A DNA stretch of 64,000 nt from NCBI GenBank assembly GCA_020723325.1, contig DYJD01000022.1, positions 1-64,000 of the forward strand, read 5' to 3'. Made by a program: the position numbers and the translations under genes. Below are positions 53,636 to 61,513 of this stretch, in pieces. The stretch's first letter is position 1. Every line of letters begins with the position of its first letter. This stretch comes from Desulfosudis oleivorans (lineage in GTDB: Bacteria > Desulfobacterota > Desulfobacteria > Desulfobacterales > SURF-7). The notes under the pieces were generated by a model. The model searched no databases. It saw only the letters and a program-made list of their open reading frames with translations, and had not been told where the DNA came from.

Positions 53636-53998
53636 TTAGGCTACTTCATTGAAGATCAGCCCGGTCAATTCCTTCATTTTTTCCTGCAGGGCCACCAGCT
53701 CCTCCGGCGGAATCTGGCGGATGACCTCGTTGGTTTCCTTATTCTTGATGGTCACGATGATGCGATCCGTATCCTGGCTGATGCTGAAACTCAGGCTGGT
53801 CTGCAGCGCTTCCATATAGCCGCCCAGGGAATTGATGACGTCCTTTGTCGCCTGGACGCTCATGATGGCGGCGCCGTTCGCTGAGGCTTCCGTATTGCCA
53901 GGGGACGGCTGCTGATCGGCGCCGTTTCCCTCCACCGGTGAAGTCAAACGGTTGGTCTGAAGAATAACGGGATTGTTATCAGTGGGATTGATCGTCAT
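53636..53998 (-). CDS. flaG: FlaG family protein
   Basis: 120-residue protein. The FlaG domain covers about residues 55-118: LQTSLSFSISQDTDRIIVTI, then NKETNEVIRQIPPEELVALQ and EKMKELTGLIFNEVA. The N-terminal half is a polar linker. FlaG is often found next to fliD and affects filament length in some bacteria. Last gene of the leftward fliD-fliS-fliT-flaG operon. Confidence 0.92.
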   Translation of the reverse strand: MTINPTDNNPVILQTNRLTSPVEGNGADQQPSPGNTEASANGAAIMSVQATKDVINSLGGYMEALQTSLSFSISQDTDRIIVTIKNKETNEVIRQIPPEELVALQEKMKELTGLIFNEVA

Positions 53999-54021
53999 GG
54001 CTTTCCTCCTGTAATACTTTA

Positions 54022-54420
54022 TTATTCCTTATTGCTCACAAAGAACGGCGCACCGTTCCGACCAGAGCTTCCATAGCCTGCCAAGGCTTGCCGGCCCCTG
54101 CGCAGTTGTTTCAATTGTTCACTCAGTTGGAGGCGCCGGCCGGTCAGGGCGGCTGTGAGGGCCTGATCCTTTTCCAGGATGGCGGCGATGCGCTCCAGAC
54201 AAATACCGGCGTTGGGCCGGTCATTTGTCTGGTCCAGGTCAAGGCTTTTCAGAAAAGCGTTCAAGTGTTGTTTGAGTTCCTCAAAAGCCTGGTTGCGCTC
54301 GAAATTGGCGCGGGCAAAACCGCCCAGTCCGGTTTTTTCCATGGAAACATGGAAATGCGCGGCCTGGATGGCTTCAAAGCGCTCAAAGGCCAGATTCAGT
54401 TCCGGGGGAATCCCATGCAT
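54022..54420 (-). CDS. FliT-like small flagellar protein
   Basis: 132-residue helical protein with coiled-coil-like segments (FARANFERNQAFEELKQHLN, AILEKDQALTAALTGRRLQL SEQL). Position between fliS and flaG, size and helical make-up suggest a FliT-type chaperone for FliD, but the sequence signature is weak, so the name is inferred. Confidence 0.55.
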   Translation of the reverse strand: MHGIPPELNLAFERFEAIQAAHFHVSMEKTGLGGFARANFERNQAFEELKQHLNAFLKSLDLDQTNDRPNAGICLERIAAILEKDQALTAALTGRRLQLSEQLKQLRRGRQALAGYGSSGRNGAPFFVSNKE

Positions 54421-54444
54421 GCCGGCTCCGGTTGTCTCTTGTAT

Positions 54445-54963
54445 TCAAATTGAAATCGATTTAAACCCATAGGCGGCTGCTCCGCCATTACCGTATGGGT
54501 TCAGGCGCCGCTCGATTTTTGCCGGCGTGGGTTCCTGAGGTTGTCCATTAGCCGCAGCGACAATGTTGAGCTGGGCACTATCAGTGGGTTTGGCCTTCAA
54601 GACCGTACTTACCCAGATTTTACGCAATTCACCGATATAGGTGTCAGTTTGATTCAGGATGTTGATATCGTTGTTGATGGATACCTTGGGCAGTTCCGCC
54701 AGGATGGCGGCATATAGGCCCCGTAAAAAGGCAACGGCCTCATCATTGATTTTGGTGTCCAGACAGGCATTGAGCTCGGCAATGATGGCAATGGCACGGC
54801 CCAGATGTTCGCCGCGCATTTGAATGTTTTTTTGTTCAATACCGCTGCGGGCCAGGCGGATATGCTTAAGGGCGCCGTCATAGAGCATGAGAATGAGTTG
54901 CTTGGGATCCATGCCTTCGTAATGGGAAGTGAGATAGGTGTCATATTTGTTGGCGACGGTCAT
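54445..54963 (-). CDS. fliS: Flagellin export chaperone FliS
   Basis: 172 residues. The FliS core (1-125) has NKYDTYLTSHYEGMDPKQLI, LMLYDGALKHIRLARSGIEQ and the later NIQMRGEHLGRAIAIIAELN. It binds the flagellin C-terminal D0 and prevents polymerisation in the cytoplasm. A C-terminal extension of about 40 residues is Pro/Asn-rich. GGAGG precedes the ATG and fliD ends 15 bases upstream. Confidence 0.95.
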   Translation of the reverse strand: MTVANKYDTYLTSHYEGMDPKQLILMLYDGALKHIRLARSGIEQKNIQMRGEHLGRAIAIIAELNACLDTKINDEAVAFLRGLYAAILAELPKVSINNDINILNQTDTYIGELRKIWVSTVLKAKPTDSAQLNIVAAANGQPQEPTPAKIERRLNPYGNGGAAAYGFKSISI

Positions 54964-54977
54964 GCAAAACCTCCTTG

Positions 54978-56684
54978 TTATTTCTTTTGCTGGGCTGATT
55001 GGATGGAATCAAACACGGTGGTTAAATATTCGGACTCGGACTTCATGCGGCCGATGTATTTATCCAGCTCGACAAATCTGCGGCTGAGTTCATCATAGCG
55101 ACGGTCCAGACGATCAGTGGCTTCCCCAATATCCTGCTCCATGCGCGCAATCTGCTGCTCGCCATAGGTTTTCTCCGTGCCCATCAAGCCGTTCAAGCCG
55201 GTAAGCTCCCGCAGGCCGTCGTTCATCAGATCGGCAAAGCCTTTGGTTTGGGTTTCTTCATTACCCAGGAAAAAGGCTGAAACCGCTTCCGGATCCGTAT
55301 TCAGGGCCTGATTCAAGGTCGCTTCATTAAGGGTGAGGCTGCCGTCCCGATTCAGCTCCAGGCCGATATCAAACAGGCTTTTGATGCCCACATTATTGGG
55401 CTGAATGGCGCCTACCAGGGATTTTAACTCATTGGGCAGGCTTTTGACGGAATAGGCATCGGCCAAAATGCCCCATTCCTTGGTGTCAGTATCGTAAGCA
55501 CTGTCAGCTTTGATGGACTGCACCAATTCGTTCAGGCTTTTGACCATGTCCGTGATTTCGGTTTTGATGGTAGAAGTATCGGCCGTGACGACCACATCGG
55601 CGGTGCCTGTTTTTTTCAACGTAAGGGAAACCCCTTGGATGATATCCGTGAGATTGCTGTTGGTCTGGCGTTGATACAGAATGCCGTTCACACTGACCTC
55701 GGCGTTCAATGAGGCTCCCCCGGCCCCTTGCACTTCCGTCATCTGGATGCCGCCCACGGTGATGCGGTTGTCTTCACCGCTGTTGTCGGCGGTCAGCACC
55801 AGTCGGTAGGGTGCGGTGGCGCTGCCGTCATTGATGATGGCGGCGGTGACGCCGGGGTTGTTATCATCGGCATTGATCTGCTCGGCCAGTTCGTTAAAGG
55901 TGGTGTCGGCAGCCACGGCTACGGCCACTGGATCATCGTCGCCCAGGCCGATGCTGAAGGTGACATCCGGCGCTCTTAGAGAGAAGGATTCGGGTTGCTC
56001 GGCGATCATGACACGATTGGTTTCACTGGTGCCGGGTTGGGTGGAGGCGATGCGCAGATGGTATTTGCCGTCGGTGCCGGTAAAAGTGGAAGCGGTGACA
56101 TAGGTACCGCCGGCGCCGTTATTGTTTTGACTGTCCGTGTTGATGGCATTGACCACCTGATTCAGAGTCATCCCGGCCGTGAAATCCACGGCAATGGCCC
56201 GGAAACCGGTTCCGGTGCCGTAGGTAACCGTGAGTCTGTCATTGGCGGTTATCACCGGGGTTGTGGCCGCATTTGCCCAGCCGCTGGTGGACTCCTGAAC
56301 CGTGGGGATATAGACCGAGGTCTCCGCATCGGCCACCCCTGCTGTTTGAAAGGAGCTGCGCGAAGCCAGGCGTTTTACATCAATGGACGTGGCATGCAAT
56401 TCCGCGCCTGGAAAAACCTGGGCAGAGGCGATTTCCTCATCAGACACCGCGGCGGAACGGGTGATGAAATTGGATTGCAGGGAAAGGGTCAGGGCATTGG
56501 ATTTGATCGACAGCAGTTTGGCATTGACCTCGTCGAATTTGGCCAGGCGCTTTTTTATGGTGGCGATTTCATTTTTCATCCCCGTAATCGGGGCTTCATC
56601 GATTTTCCTGAAATCTTCCAGCATTTTTTGGAGGTCGAAACCCGAGCCGACTCCCAGGCTGGTAACTTTGCCGACAGATGCCAT
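54978..56684 (-). CDS. fliD: Flagellar filament cap protein FliD
   Basis: 568 residues from the ATG at 56684, a usual size, unlike its filament neighbours. N-terminal MASVGKVTSLGVGSGFDLQK; a flagellin-IN hook module around VAVAADTTFNELAEQINADD; the C-terminal DNA region encodes MEQDIGEATDRLDRRYDELS and RFVELDKYIGRMKSESEYL, the coiled-coil D0/D1. Caps the filament tip and promotes flagellin insertion. A frame extends upstream but lacks a good start. A sigma28-type promoter lies at 56834-56860. Confidence 0.95.
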   Translation of the reverse strand: MASVGKVTSLGVGSGFDLQKMLEDFRKIDEAPITGMKNEIATIKKRLAKFDEVNAKLLSIKSNALTLSLQSNFITRSAAVSDEEIASAQVFPGAELHATSIDVKRLASRSSFQTAGVADAETSVYIPTVQESTSGWANAATTPVITANDRLTVTYGTGTGFRAIAVDFTAGMTLNQVVNAINTDSQNNNGAGGTYVTASTFTGTDGKYHLRIASTQPGTSETNRVMIAEQPESFSLRAPDVTFSIGLGDDDPVAVAVAADTTFNELAEQINADDNNPGVTAAIINDGSATAPYRLVLTADNSGEDNRITVGGIQMTEVQGAGGASLNAEVSVNGILYQRQTNSNLTDIIQGVSLTLKKTGTADVVVTADTSTIKTEITDMVKSLNELVQSIKADSAYDTDTKEWGILADAYSVKSLPNELKSLVGAIQPNNVGIKSLFDIGLELNRDGSLTLNEATLNQALNTDPEAVSAFFLGNEETQTKGFADLMNDGLRELTGLNGLMGTEKTYGEQQIARMEQDIGEATDRLDRRYDELSRRFVELDKYIGRMKSESEYLTTVFDSIQSAQQKK

Positions 56685-56833
56685 AGACGTATTCCTTTGG
56701 TTGTCAGGGTGAGTGTGATTGTAACGCTGCTTCTTTAAAATCAGGATGCAAAACCGAAGCCAAAAAGGCGGATACTCACCCAAGGGATGCTGAAAACGGG
56801 CACATGCACCGTTTTACAATCCACTTTGTCATT

Positions 56834-56860
56834 TTATCGGCTGGTTGAATGCAAAACTGA
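56834..56860 (-). promoter_or_regulatory. Sigma28 promoter of the fliD operon
   Basis: On the minus strand the -10 GCCGATAA (56834-56841) is a perfect sigma28 consensus. The -35 region (56853-56860, TCAGTTTT) is a weak match at the correct 11-base spacing. It lies about 150 bases upstream of the fliD start. Confidence 0.65.
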
Positions 56861-56945
56861 AATCAATTGTGAAGGTTTGAATTTGGATTCGCGGTGTCGG
56901 CCGCCTTTGGGCGCAAACACTAGGCCTCAGGACTTGCATGAAAAC

Positions 56946-56976
56946 AACGGCCCCGGGAAAAGCTCCCGGAGCCGTT
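56946..56976 (-). terminator. Rho-independent terminator after fliC
   Basis: Read leftward: AACGGCTCCGGGA stem, short loop, TCCCGGGGCCGTT, then TGTTTTC. A strong GC stem of about 12 pairs lies about 65 bases beyond the flagellin stop. Confidence 0.8.
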
Positions 56977-57040
56977 GGTTGTTAGGTTGTTGTTTTGACG
57001 AAGCGCACAAAGCCTATTGCGCTTCGGCGCCGACCTTCTC

Positions 57041-60000
57041 CTACTTCAGCAGGCTCAGGACGTTCTGGGCACTGGCATTGGCTTGGGCCAAGGCGAAGGT
57101 GCTGGCCTGGGCCAGGATCTGCATCCGGGTGAAGGTGGAGGATTCCTCGGCAAAGTCCACCTCGCGGATGGACGATTCGGCCGAGCGCACATTCACCTGG
57201 GTGGTGGACACGTTGGAGATGGTGGATACCAACTGGTTCTGCACAGAACCGAGGTCGGACCGCACCTTGTCCAGATCCTTCAAGGCCGCATCAGCGATGG
57301 CGATGGTCTTCTGGGCCTCGTCCTGGGAGAGCACGCTCACCGTGGACAGCCGGTTCAGCTCGGTGTCGGACACATCCGTGGTTACCGCGCCGGAAGTCAG
57401 GTTGGCGGAAAGGACGCTGCCCGCGGCCAGGACCGAACCTTCCTGCAGGCTCATCTCCACATCAATGGCGTTGACGCCCGCCGTGGTGATGTTGTCTGTC
57501 AGCACGGTGCCGGTGGTGTAGGTCTTGCCGTCGGAGGCGACAATGTCGTTGGTCAGATAGGTGCCCTCGGCAATGATGCTGCCGGCTGCCAAGGAAGACC
57601 CGGCTGCCAGGTTCATGCCGCCGTTGCCGCTGACGGTTTCGGCGTTCTGCAGGGTGACCGCGCCGCCCAGGGTGGAGCCGTTCAACAAGGCTGATCCGCT
57701 GGCGATGGTGGAGCCGGCCGCCAGGTTGAAATTGTTCACCAGGGTCAGGTCACGGCCCAGGGTGGCATCGCCGCCGATGACCGATCCGGCCAGCAGCACC
57801 GTGTTGGCGCCGTTGGAGATCACCGAACCGGTGGACAGGGTCATGTCGCCCACAGCGGTCATGGTGCCGGCCAAGGTCATGCCGGACAGGAGGGTGGCAT
57901 CTCCGCCGATGACGGAACCGGAGCGCAGCACGCTGCCGTTGGCGATGGTGGAGCCGCCGCCCAGGGTCATGCCGCTGTCCAGGATCATGGCGGATAGCAA
58001 GGTGATGCTGGTGCCCACGGTGGAGCCGGAAATCAGCACGCTGCCGGAGCCGAAGGATGAGCCGGTGATCAGGGTGTAGCCGGATTGGACGCCGACAGAG
58101 ACGCCGGAGATCAAGGTCACATCCGTGCCGAAGGTGGCATTGGTGCCGCCGCCGTTGTCGCCGTTGCCCACCACTGAGCCGCTGCCGAAGGCCGAGCCGG
58201 CCAGCAAGGTAAAGCCGGACTGACCGCCCACGGCCACCGAGGCCAGCAGGGTGGCGCTGGTGCCCAGGGTGGCGTTGGCTGAAGCGCCGTTATCGCCGTT
58301 GCCGATGACCGAACCGCTGCCCAGCACCGAACCGGAAAGCATGGTGAAGCCGGACTGGCCGCCCACGGCCACTGACGCGATCAGGGTGACGTCGGTGCCG
58401 AAGGTGGCGTCGCTGTTGCCGCCGCCGACGCCGATGACCGAGCCGCTGCCGAACTTGGAGCCGGAGATCAAGTTGAAACCGGAGTCCGTATTGAGCACCG
58501 CCCCGGAAAGCAGGGTGGTGTCGCCGCCCACGGTGGCGCCGGAGGCCAGGATGGTGCCGCGGCCCAGGGTGGACCCGGCCCCGATCACCAGGGATTCGCC
58601 GGCCGCGATGGTGACGGTGGAGGTGGTGGTGATGTTGGCGCCGATGGAGGAGCCGGAGGCCAGACTGGTGCCGTTCAGGAGCCGGCTGCCGCCTTGGGCC
58701 GTGAGGGTGGCGGTGATGGTCTGGTTGCCGTCCAGGGTGTAGGCGCCGCTGAGGGTGGTGCCGGCCAGCTTGAGGCCGGACTCGGCGGTGAGCATATTCT
58801 GGGCCAGGACCGTGCCGGACCCTATGGTGGAGCCGCTGGCCAGGCTGGTGCCGATGGCGATGGTGCTGGTGCCGATGGTGGCGTTGGTGTCGGAGATGAC
58901 GGTGGTGTACTGCAGGGCGGAATTGGACACAAAAATGGTGCCGGCCGCCAGGGTGGTGCCGCTTTGTACCGTGGTGGCCGCGGTGGTGGCGGTGGCGTCG
59001 ATGAGCAGGCGCACATCGTCAAGACCGGCGCTGAAGGTGGTGCCGGTGGCAAAGACCGTACCAGCGGCCAGAGTGTCGCCGGAGGTGATGATGCTGGTGT
59101 TGCCGGTGGCGCCGGTGGCGGCGATGGTGACGGCCACGCCGGACATGCCGCTGGTCAGGGCCGTGCCGGAATTCAGCACCGTGCCGGCCGCCATGGTGTC
59201 GCCGGAGGTCAGGACCGTGCGGGAACCCATTTCACCCGTGGCATACAGGGTGATGGCCACGCCGGACATGCCGCTTGTGAGCACGGTGCCGGAGACCAAT
59301 ACCGTGCCGGCGGCCAGGGTGTCGCCGGAGGTGAGGACGCTGTCGGCGCCGGTGGCGCCGGTGGCGGCGATGGTGACGGCCACGCCGGAAAGACCGCTCT
59401 GGAGCACGGTTCCGGAATTAAGCACGGTCCCTGCGGCCAGGGAGGTGCCGCTGACCAGGGAGCTGGCGCCGGTGGTGGCGTTGGTGGCGGCGATGGTGGC
59501 ATTGTCCGTGAGGTCTTCACTGGCGGAAAGGCTCAGAATGCTGCCCACCTGCAAAGTGGAATTGCCTTCCACCGTGCTGTTGCCCACCGTGTTGGCGATT
59601 TCTTGAACCCGGGCGTCGCCGGCAAAGCCCGTATTGGCCGTGAGCACCGTGCCGGCACCCAGGATGGAGTTCTGGGCCAGGGAGGAACCGCTGACAATGG
59701 TGGAACTCTGGGTGGTGTTGATGTTGCTGGTAAAGGCCACGCCGGACATGGTTTGATCCACGGTCCAGCCGGCCCCCAGAATGGAGTTGTCGGCCAGGGT
59801 GGACCCGGCGGCGATGGTGGAAGCCTGGCTGGTTTCGGTATTGCCGGCGGTTTCCAGGCTGGTGGTCAGGGCCACCACACCGCCGTCGCCAATGTCCGTC
59901 ACCTGGATGGCGGCCGAGCCTTCCTGGTTCAGAGTGACATATCCCAGGGTGGACATGTTGGACCCGCGGAAGATGGCGTCGTTGCCCAGACCGCTGCCGA

Positions 60001-60952
60001 TGGCACTGCCATAGGTGACCTGCAGGGCGCGTTGGTCCGTGGAGGTCAGAGTCATGTATCCGGCGTTGTCCACGCTGGCCACAATGCCGTGCTGGGAGGT
60101 CTTCTGGTTGATGGCTTTGACCAAGGCGCCGTTGGCGTCGTTGGCCACCACGTCCAGTTGACCGATGTTGATGCCGTTGATGGCGAAATCCGCATCGGTG
60201 GTGCCGGCGGCGATGTTGAGCACGGTCTTGCTCTCAACCTTGGCCGAGGCGGAAATACCGAGGACGTCGCTCAGTTTGTTGATGGTGTCGGCCACTGCAC
60301 CCATGCTGTTTTCACGGGAGTTGCTGTACTGCACATTGGTGGACTCCACCACAAAACTCTTATTCTGCAGGTTGCTGTAAATGGCCAGTTCCACGGAGCC
60401 GGGCTGGTCGCCGGTGATGGACAGTCTGCCGGTGGTGACATGGCCGATTTTGGTGGATTGGGAGGAAGCGATGGAAATACTGACGGTTTCACCGGAATAG
60501 GCGCCGATTTGGAATTTCTTGTTGGTGAAATTACCGTTCAAGAGTTTCTGGTTGTTGAACGCGGTGGTCTTGGCGATGGCGTCCAGTTCTTCCAACAGCT
60601 TGGTGATGTCTGCCTGGATGGCCTTCCGGGAGTCGGTGGTTTGGCCGTCCTGGGCTGCCTGAATGGCTTTTTGCTTAACGGTGTTGACGATGTTGATGGA
60701 TTCTTCCAGGGCCGCATCGGCGGTTTGCACGATGTTGATTCCGTCGTTGGCGTTGCGGATGGCCTGGCCGAGTCCAAGGGCCTGGGATTTGAGACTGTCG
60801 GCGATGGCCATGCCGGAAGCGTCATCGGCTGCCTTGTTGATGCGCAGACCGGAAGAGAGCTTCTCCAGGGAGGAGGACAGCAGTCCATCGTTTTTAGTCA
60901 GATTCTTGTGGGCGTTCAACGCCGATACGTTGGTGTTGATTCGTAATGCCAT
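57041..60952 (-). CDS. fliC: Giant flagellin with hexapeptide-repeat insert
   Basis: Filament subunit of 1303 aa, against 300-500 usually. The N-terminal D0/D1 (1-180; MALRINTNVSALNAHKNLTK, SGLRINKAADDASGMAIADS) and C-terminal D1/D0 (about 1200-1303; VDFAEESSTFTRMQILAQAS, ANASAQNVLSLLK) are ordinary. Residues about 180-370 hold D2-like sequence with a flagellin-IN motif (DFAINGINIGQLDVVANDAN). Residues about 370-1195 are almost entirely hexapeptide-type repeats, for example LGRGTILASGATVGGDTTLL, with a hydrophobic residue every sixth position and Gly/Ser/Thr between, as in beta-solenoids. Tandem DNA repeats of 135 and 123 bases lie inside. The frame is open. Confidence 0.95.
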   Translation of the reverse strand: MALRINTNVSALNAHKNLTKNDGLLSSSLEKLSSGLRINKAADDASGMAIADSLKSQALGLGQAIRNANDGINIVQTADAALEESINIVNTVKQKAIQAAQDGQTTDSRKAIQADITKLLEELDAIAKTTAFNNQKLLNGNFTNKKFQIGAYSGETVSISIASSQSTKIGHVTTGRLSITGDQPGSVELAIYSNLQNKSFVVESTNVQYSNSRENSMGAVADTINKLSDVLGISASAKVESKTVLNIAAGTTDADFAINGINIGQLDVVANDANGALVKAINQKTSQHGIVASVDNAGYMTLTSTDQRALQVTYGSAIGSGLGNDAIFRGSNMSTLGYVTLNQEGSAAIQVTDIGDGGVVALTTSLETAGNTETSQASTIAAGSTLADNSILGAGWTVDQTMSGVAFTSNINTTQSSTIVSGSSLAQNSILGAGTVLTANTGFAGDARVQEIANTVGNSTVEGNSTLQVGSILSLSASEDLTDNATIAATNATTGASSLVSGTSLAAGTVLNSGTVLQSGLSGVAVTIAATGATGADSVLTSGDTLAAGTVLVSGTVLTSGMSGVAITLYATGEMGSRTVLTSGDTMAAGTVLNSGTALTSGMSGVAVTIAATGATGNTSIITSGDTLAAGTVFATGTTFSAGLDDVRLLIDATATTAATTVQSGTTLAAGTIFVSNSALQYTTVISDTNATIGTSTIAIGTSLASGSTIGSGTVLAQNMLTAESGLKLAGTTLSGAYTLDGNQTITATLTAQGGSRLLNGTSLASGSSIGANITTTSTVTIAAGESLVIGAGSTLGRGTILASGATVGGDTTLLSGAVLNTDSGFNLISGSKFGSGSVIGVGGGNSDATFGTDVTLIASVAVGGQSGFTMLSGSVLGSGSVIGNGDNGASANATLGTSATLLASVAVGGQSGFTLLAGSAFGSGSVVGNGDNGGGTNATFGTDVTLISGVSVGVQSGYTLITGSSFGSGSVLISGSTVGTSITLLSAMILDSGMTLGGGSTIANGSVLRSGSVIGGDATLLSGMTLAGTMTAVGDMTLSTGSVISNGANTVLLAGSVIGGDATLGRDLTLVNNFNLAAGSTIASGSALLNGSTLGGAVTLQNAETVSGNGGMNLAAGSSLAAGSIIAEGTYLTNDIVASDGKTYTTGTVLTDNITTAGVNAIDVEMSLQEGSVLAAGSVLSANLTSGAVTTDVSDTELNRLSTVSVLSQDEAQKTIAIADAALKDLDKVRSDLGSVQNQLVSTISNVSTTQVNVRSAESSIREVDFAEESSTFTRMQILAQASTFALAQANASAQNVLSLLK
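58083..58487 (-). repeat. 135-bp in-frame tandem repeat in fliC
   Basis: Three copies with register marks at 58083, 58218 and 58353 (GACTGGCCGCCCACGGCCAC-type sequence), exactly 135 bases (45 codons) apart. Each encodes a VAVGGQSGFT..SGS..GSGSVIGNGDNG unit. Confidence 0.8.
59010..59400 (-). repeat. 123-bp in-frame tandem repeat in fliC
   Basis: At least three copies, with the shared GGCCACGCC mark at about 59131, 59254 and 59377, exactly 123 bases (41 codons) apart. Each encodes a TLAAGTVL.SGT.L.SGMSGVAVTI unit. A weaker fourth copy precedes them. Confidence 0.8.
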
Positions 60953-60958
60953 AGGATA

Positions 60959-60968
60959 ACCTCCATGT
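60959..60968 (-). promoter_or_regulatory. CsrA-binding site over the fliC Shine-Dalgarno
   Basis: The fliC leader reads ACATGGAGGT here, a perfect match to the CsrA consensus ACANGGANGU, with its GGAGG being the Shine-Dalgarno sequence about 8 bases from the ATG. CsrA bound here would block translation. Confidence 0.75.
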
Positions 60969-60979
60969 GTGTGGGTGGC

Positions 60980-60995
60980 GGGGATTCCTTTCCCC
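60980..60995 (-). promoter_or_regulatory. Second CsrA-type GGA hairpin in the fliC leader
   Basis: GGGGA-AAGGAA-TCCCC: a 5-bp hairpin exposing GGA in its loop, about 12 bases upstream of the first site. Paired sites of this kind bridge one CsrA dimer. Confidence 0.65.
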
Positions 60996-61125
60996 GTTCA
61001 AGCTGATTACTTGGGATGACGAAAATTGCGGATGGAATTCTGTTTTTTCCGGTCGGGTCACCTCCTGATTTGATGGATTTGGTGGATTGGGAATGAAATG
61101 CGCTCCCGTGCCTCTTTATTTCTGA

Positions 61126-61151
61126 ATATCGACAAATTCATCTAAACCTTA
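61126..61151 (-). promoter_or_regulatory. Candidate sigma28 promoter of fliC
   Basis: On the minus strand, -35 TAAGGTTT (61144-61151, 7 of 8) and -10 GTCGATAT (61126-61133, 6 of 8) with a 10-base spacer (consensus 11). This would give a leader of about 165 bases. Confidence 0.5.
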
Positions 61152-61232
61152 AGCTGAAAAAGCACGGGGTGCGGTGACCATAAATATATTTGGAAGGATT
61201 TTTGGGATGGCCCCACCCCTTTTTCCGGTAAA

Positions 61233-61247
61233 TGGCACACTGTTTGC
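61233..61247 (+). promoter_or_regulatory. Sigma54 promoter upstream of the maf-type gene
   Basis: TGGCAC-ACTGT-TTGC (61233-61247), a perfect match to the -24/-12 consensus. It lies about 265 bases before the start codon at 61514, with no other rightward gene between. Confidence 0.8.
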
Positions 61248-61513
61248 TTTTTGGTAGTCGATAAAGAAGGCCGGATACGGCTCCGCCGGACAGGGGGTAA
61301 AGTTCGCAACGGATTGGACCGATAACCAACATATATGCGGATGAAAGAAGGCGGAACGGGTTCCTGACAACCCGGCCCACCCAGGGGGTGCGGAATGAGC
61401 CTGCCGCCGGTTCCGGAGGCGGCAAATTTTTCCTATCTATAAGGAAGGCGGCGGTGGCCGGTTGCGGTATACGGACATAACCGATCCGCTTTGACTGTGA
61501 GGAGACCACCAGC

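Noticed and set aside
58083-59400. Regular repeats considered as a CRISPR array
   Set aside because: Repeats are longer than CRISPR units, lack unique spacers and stay in frame within fliC; no cas genes are near.
58694-60946. 750-residue open frame antisense to the flagellin gene
   Set aside because: It is Gly/Gln/His-rich, mirrors the repetitive flagellin codons and has no Shine-Dalgarno or domain. The flagellin ends on the other strand are unmistakable.
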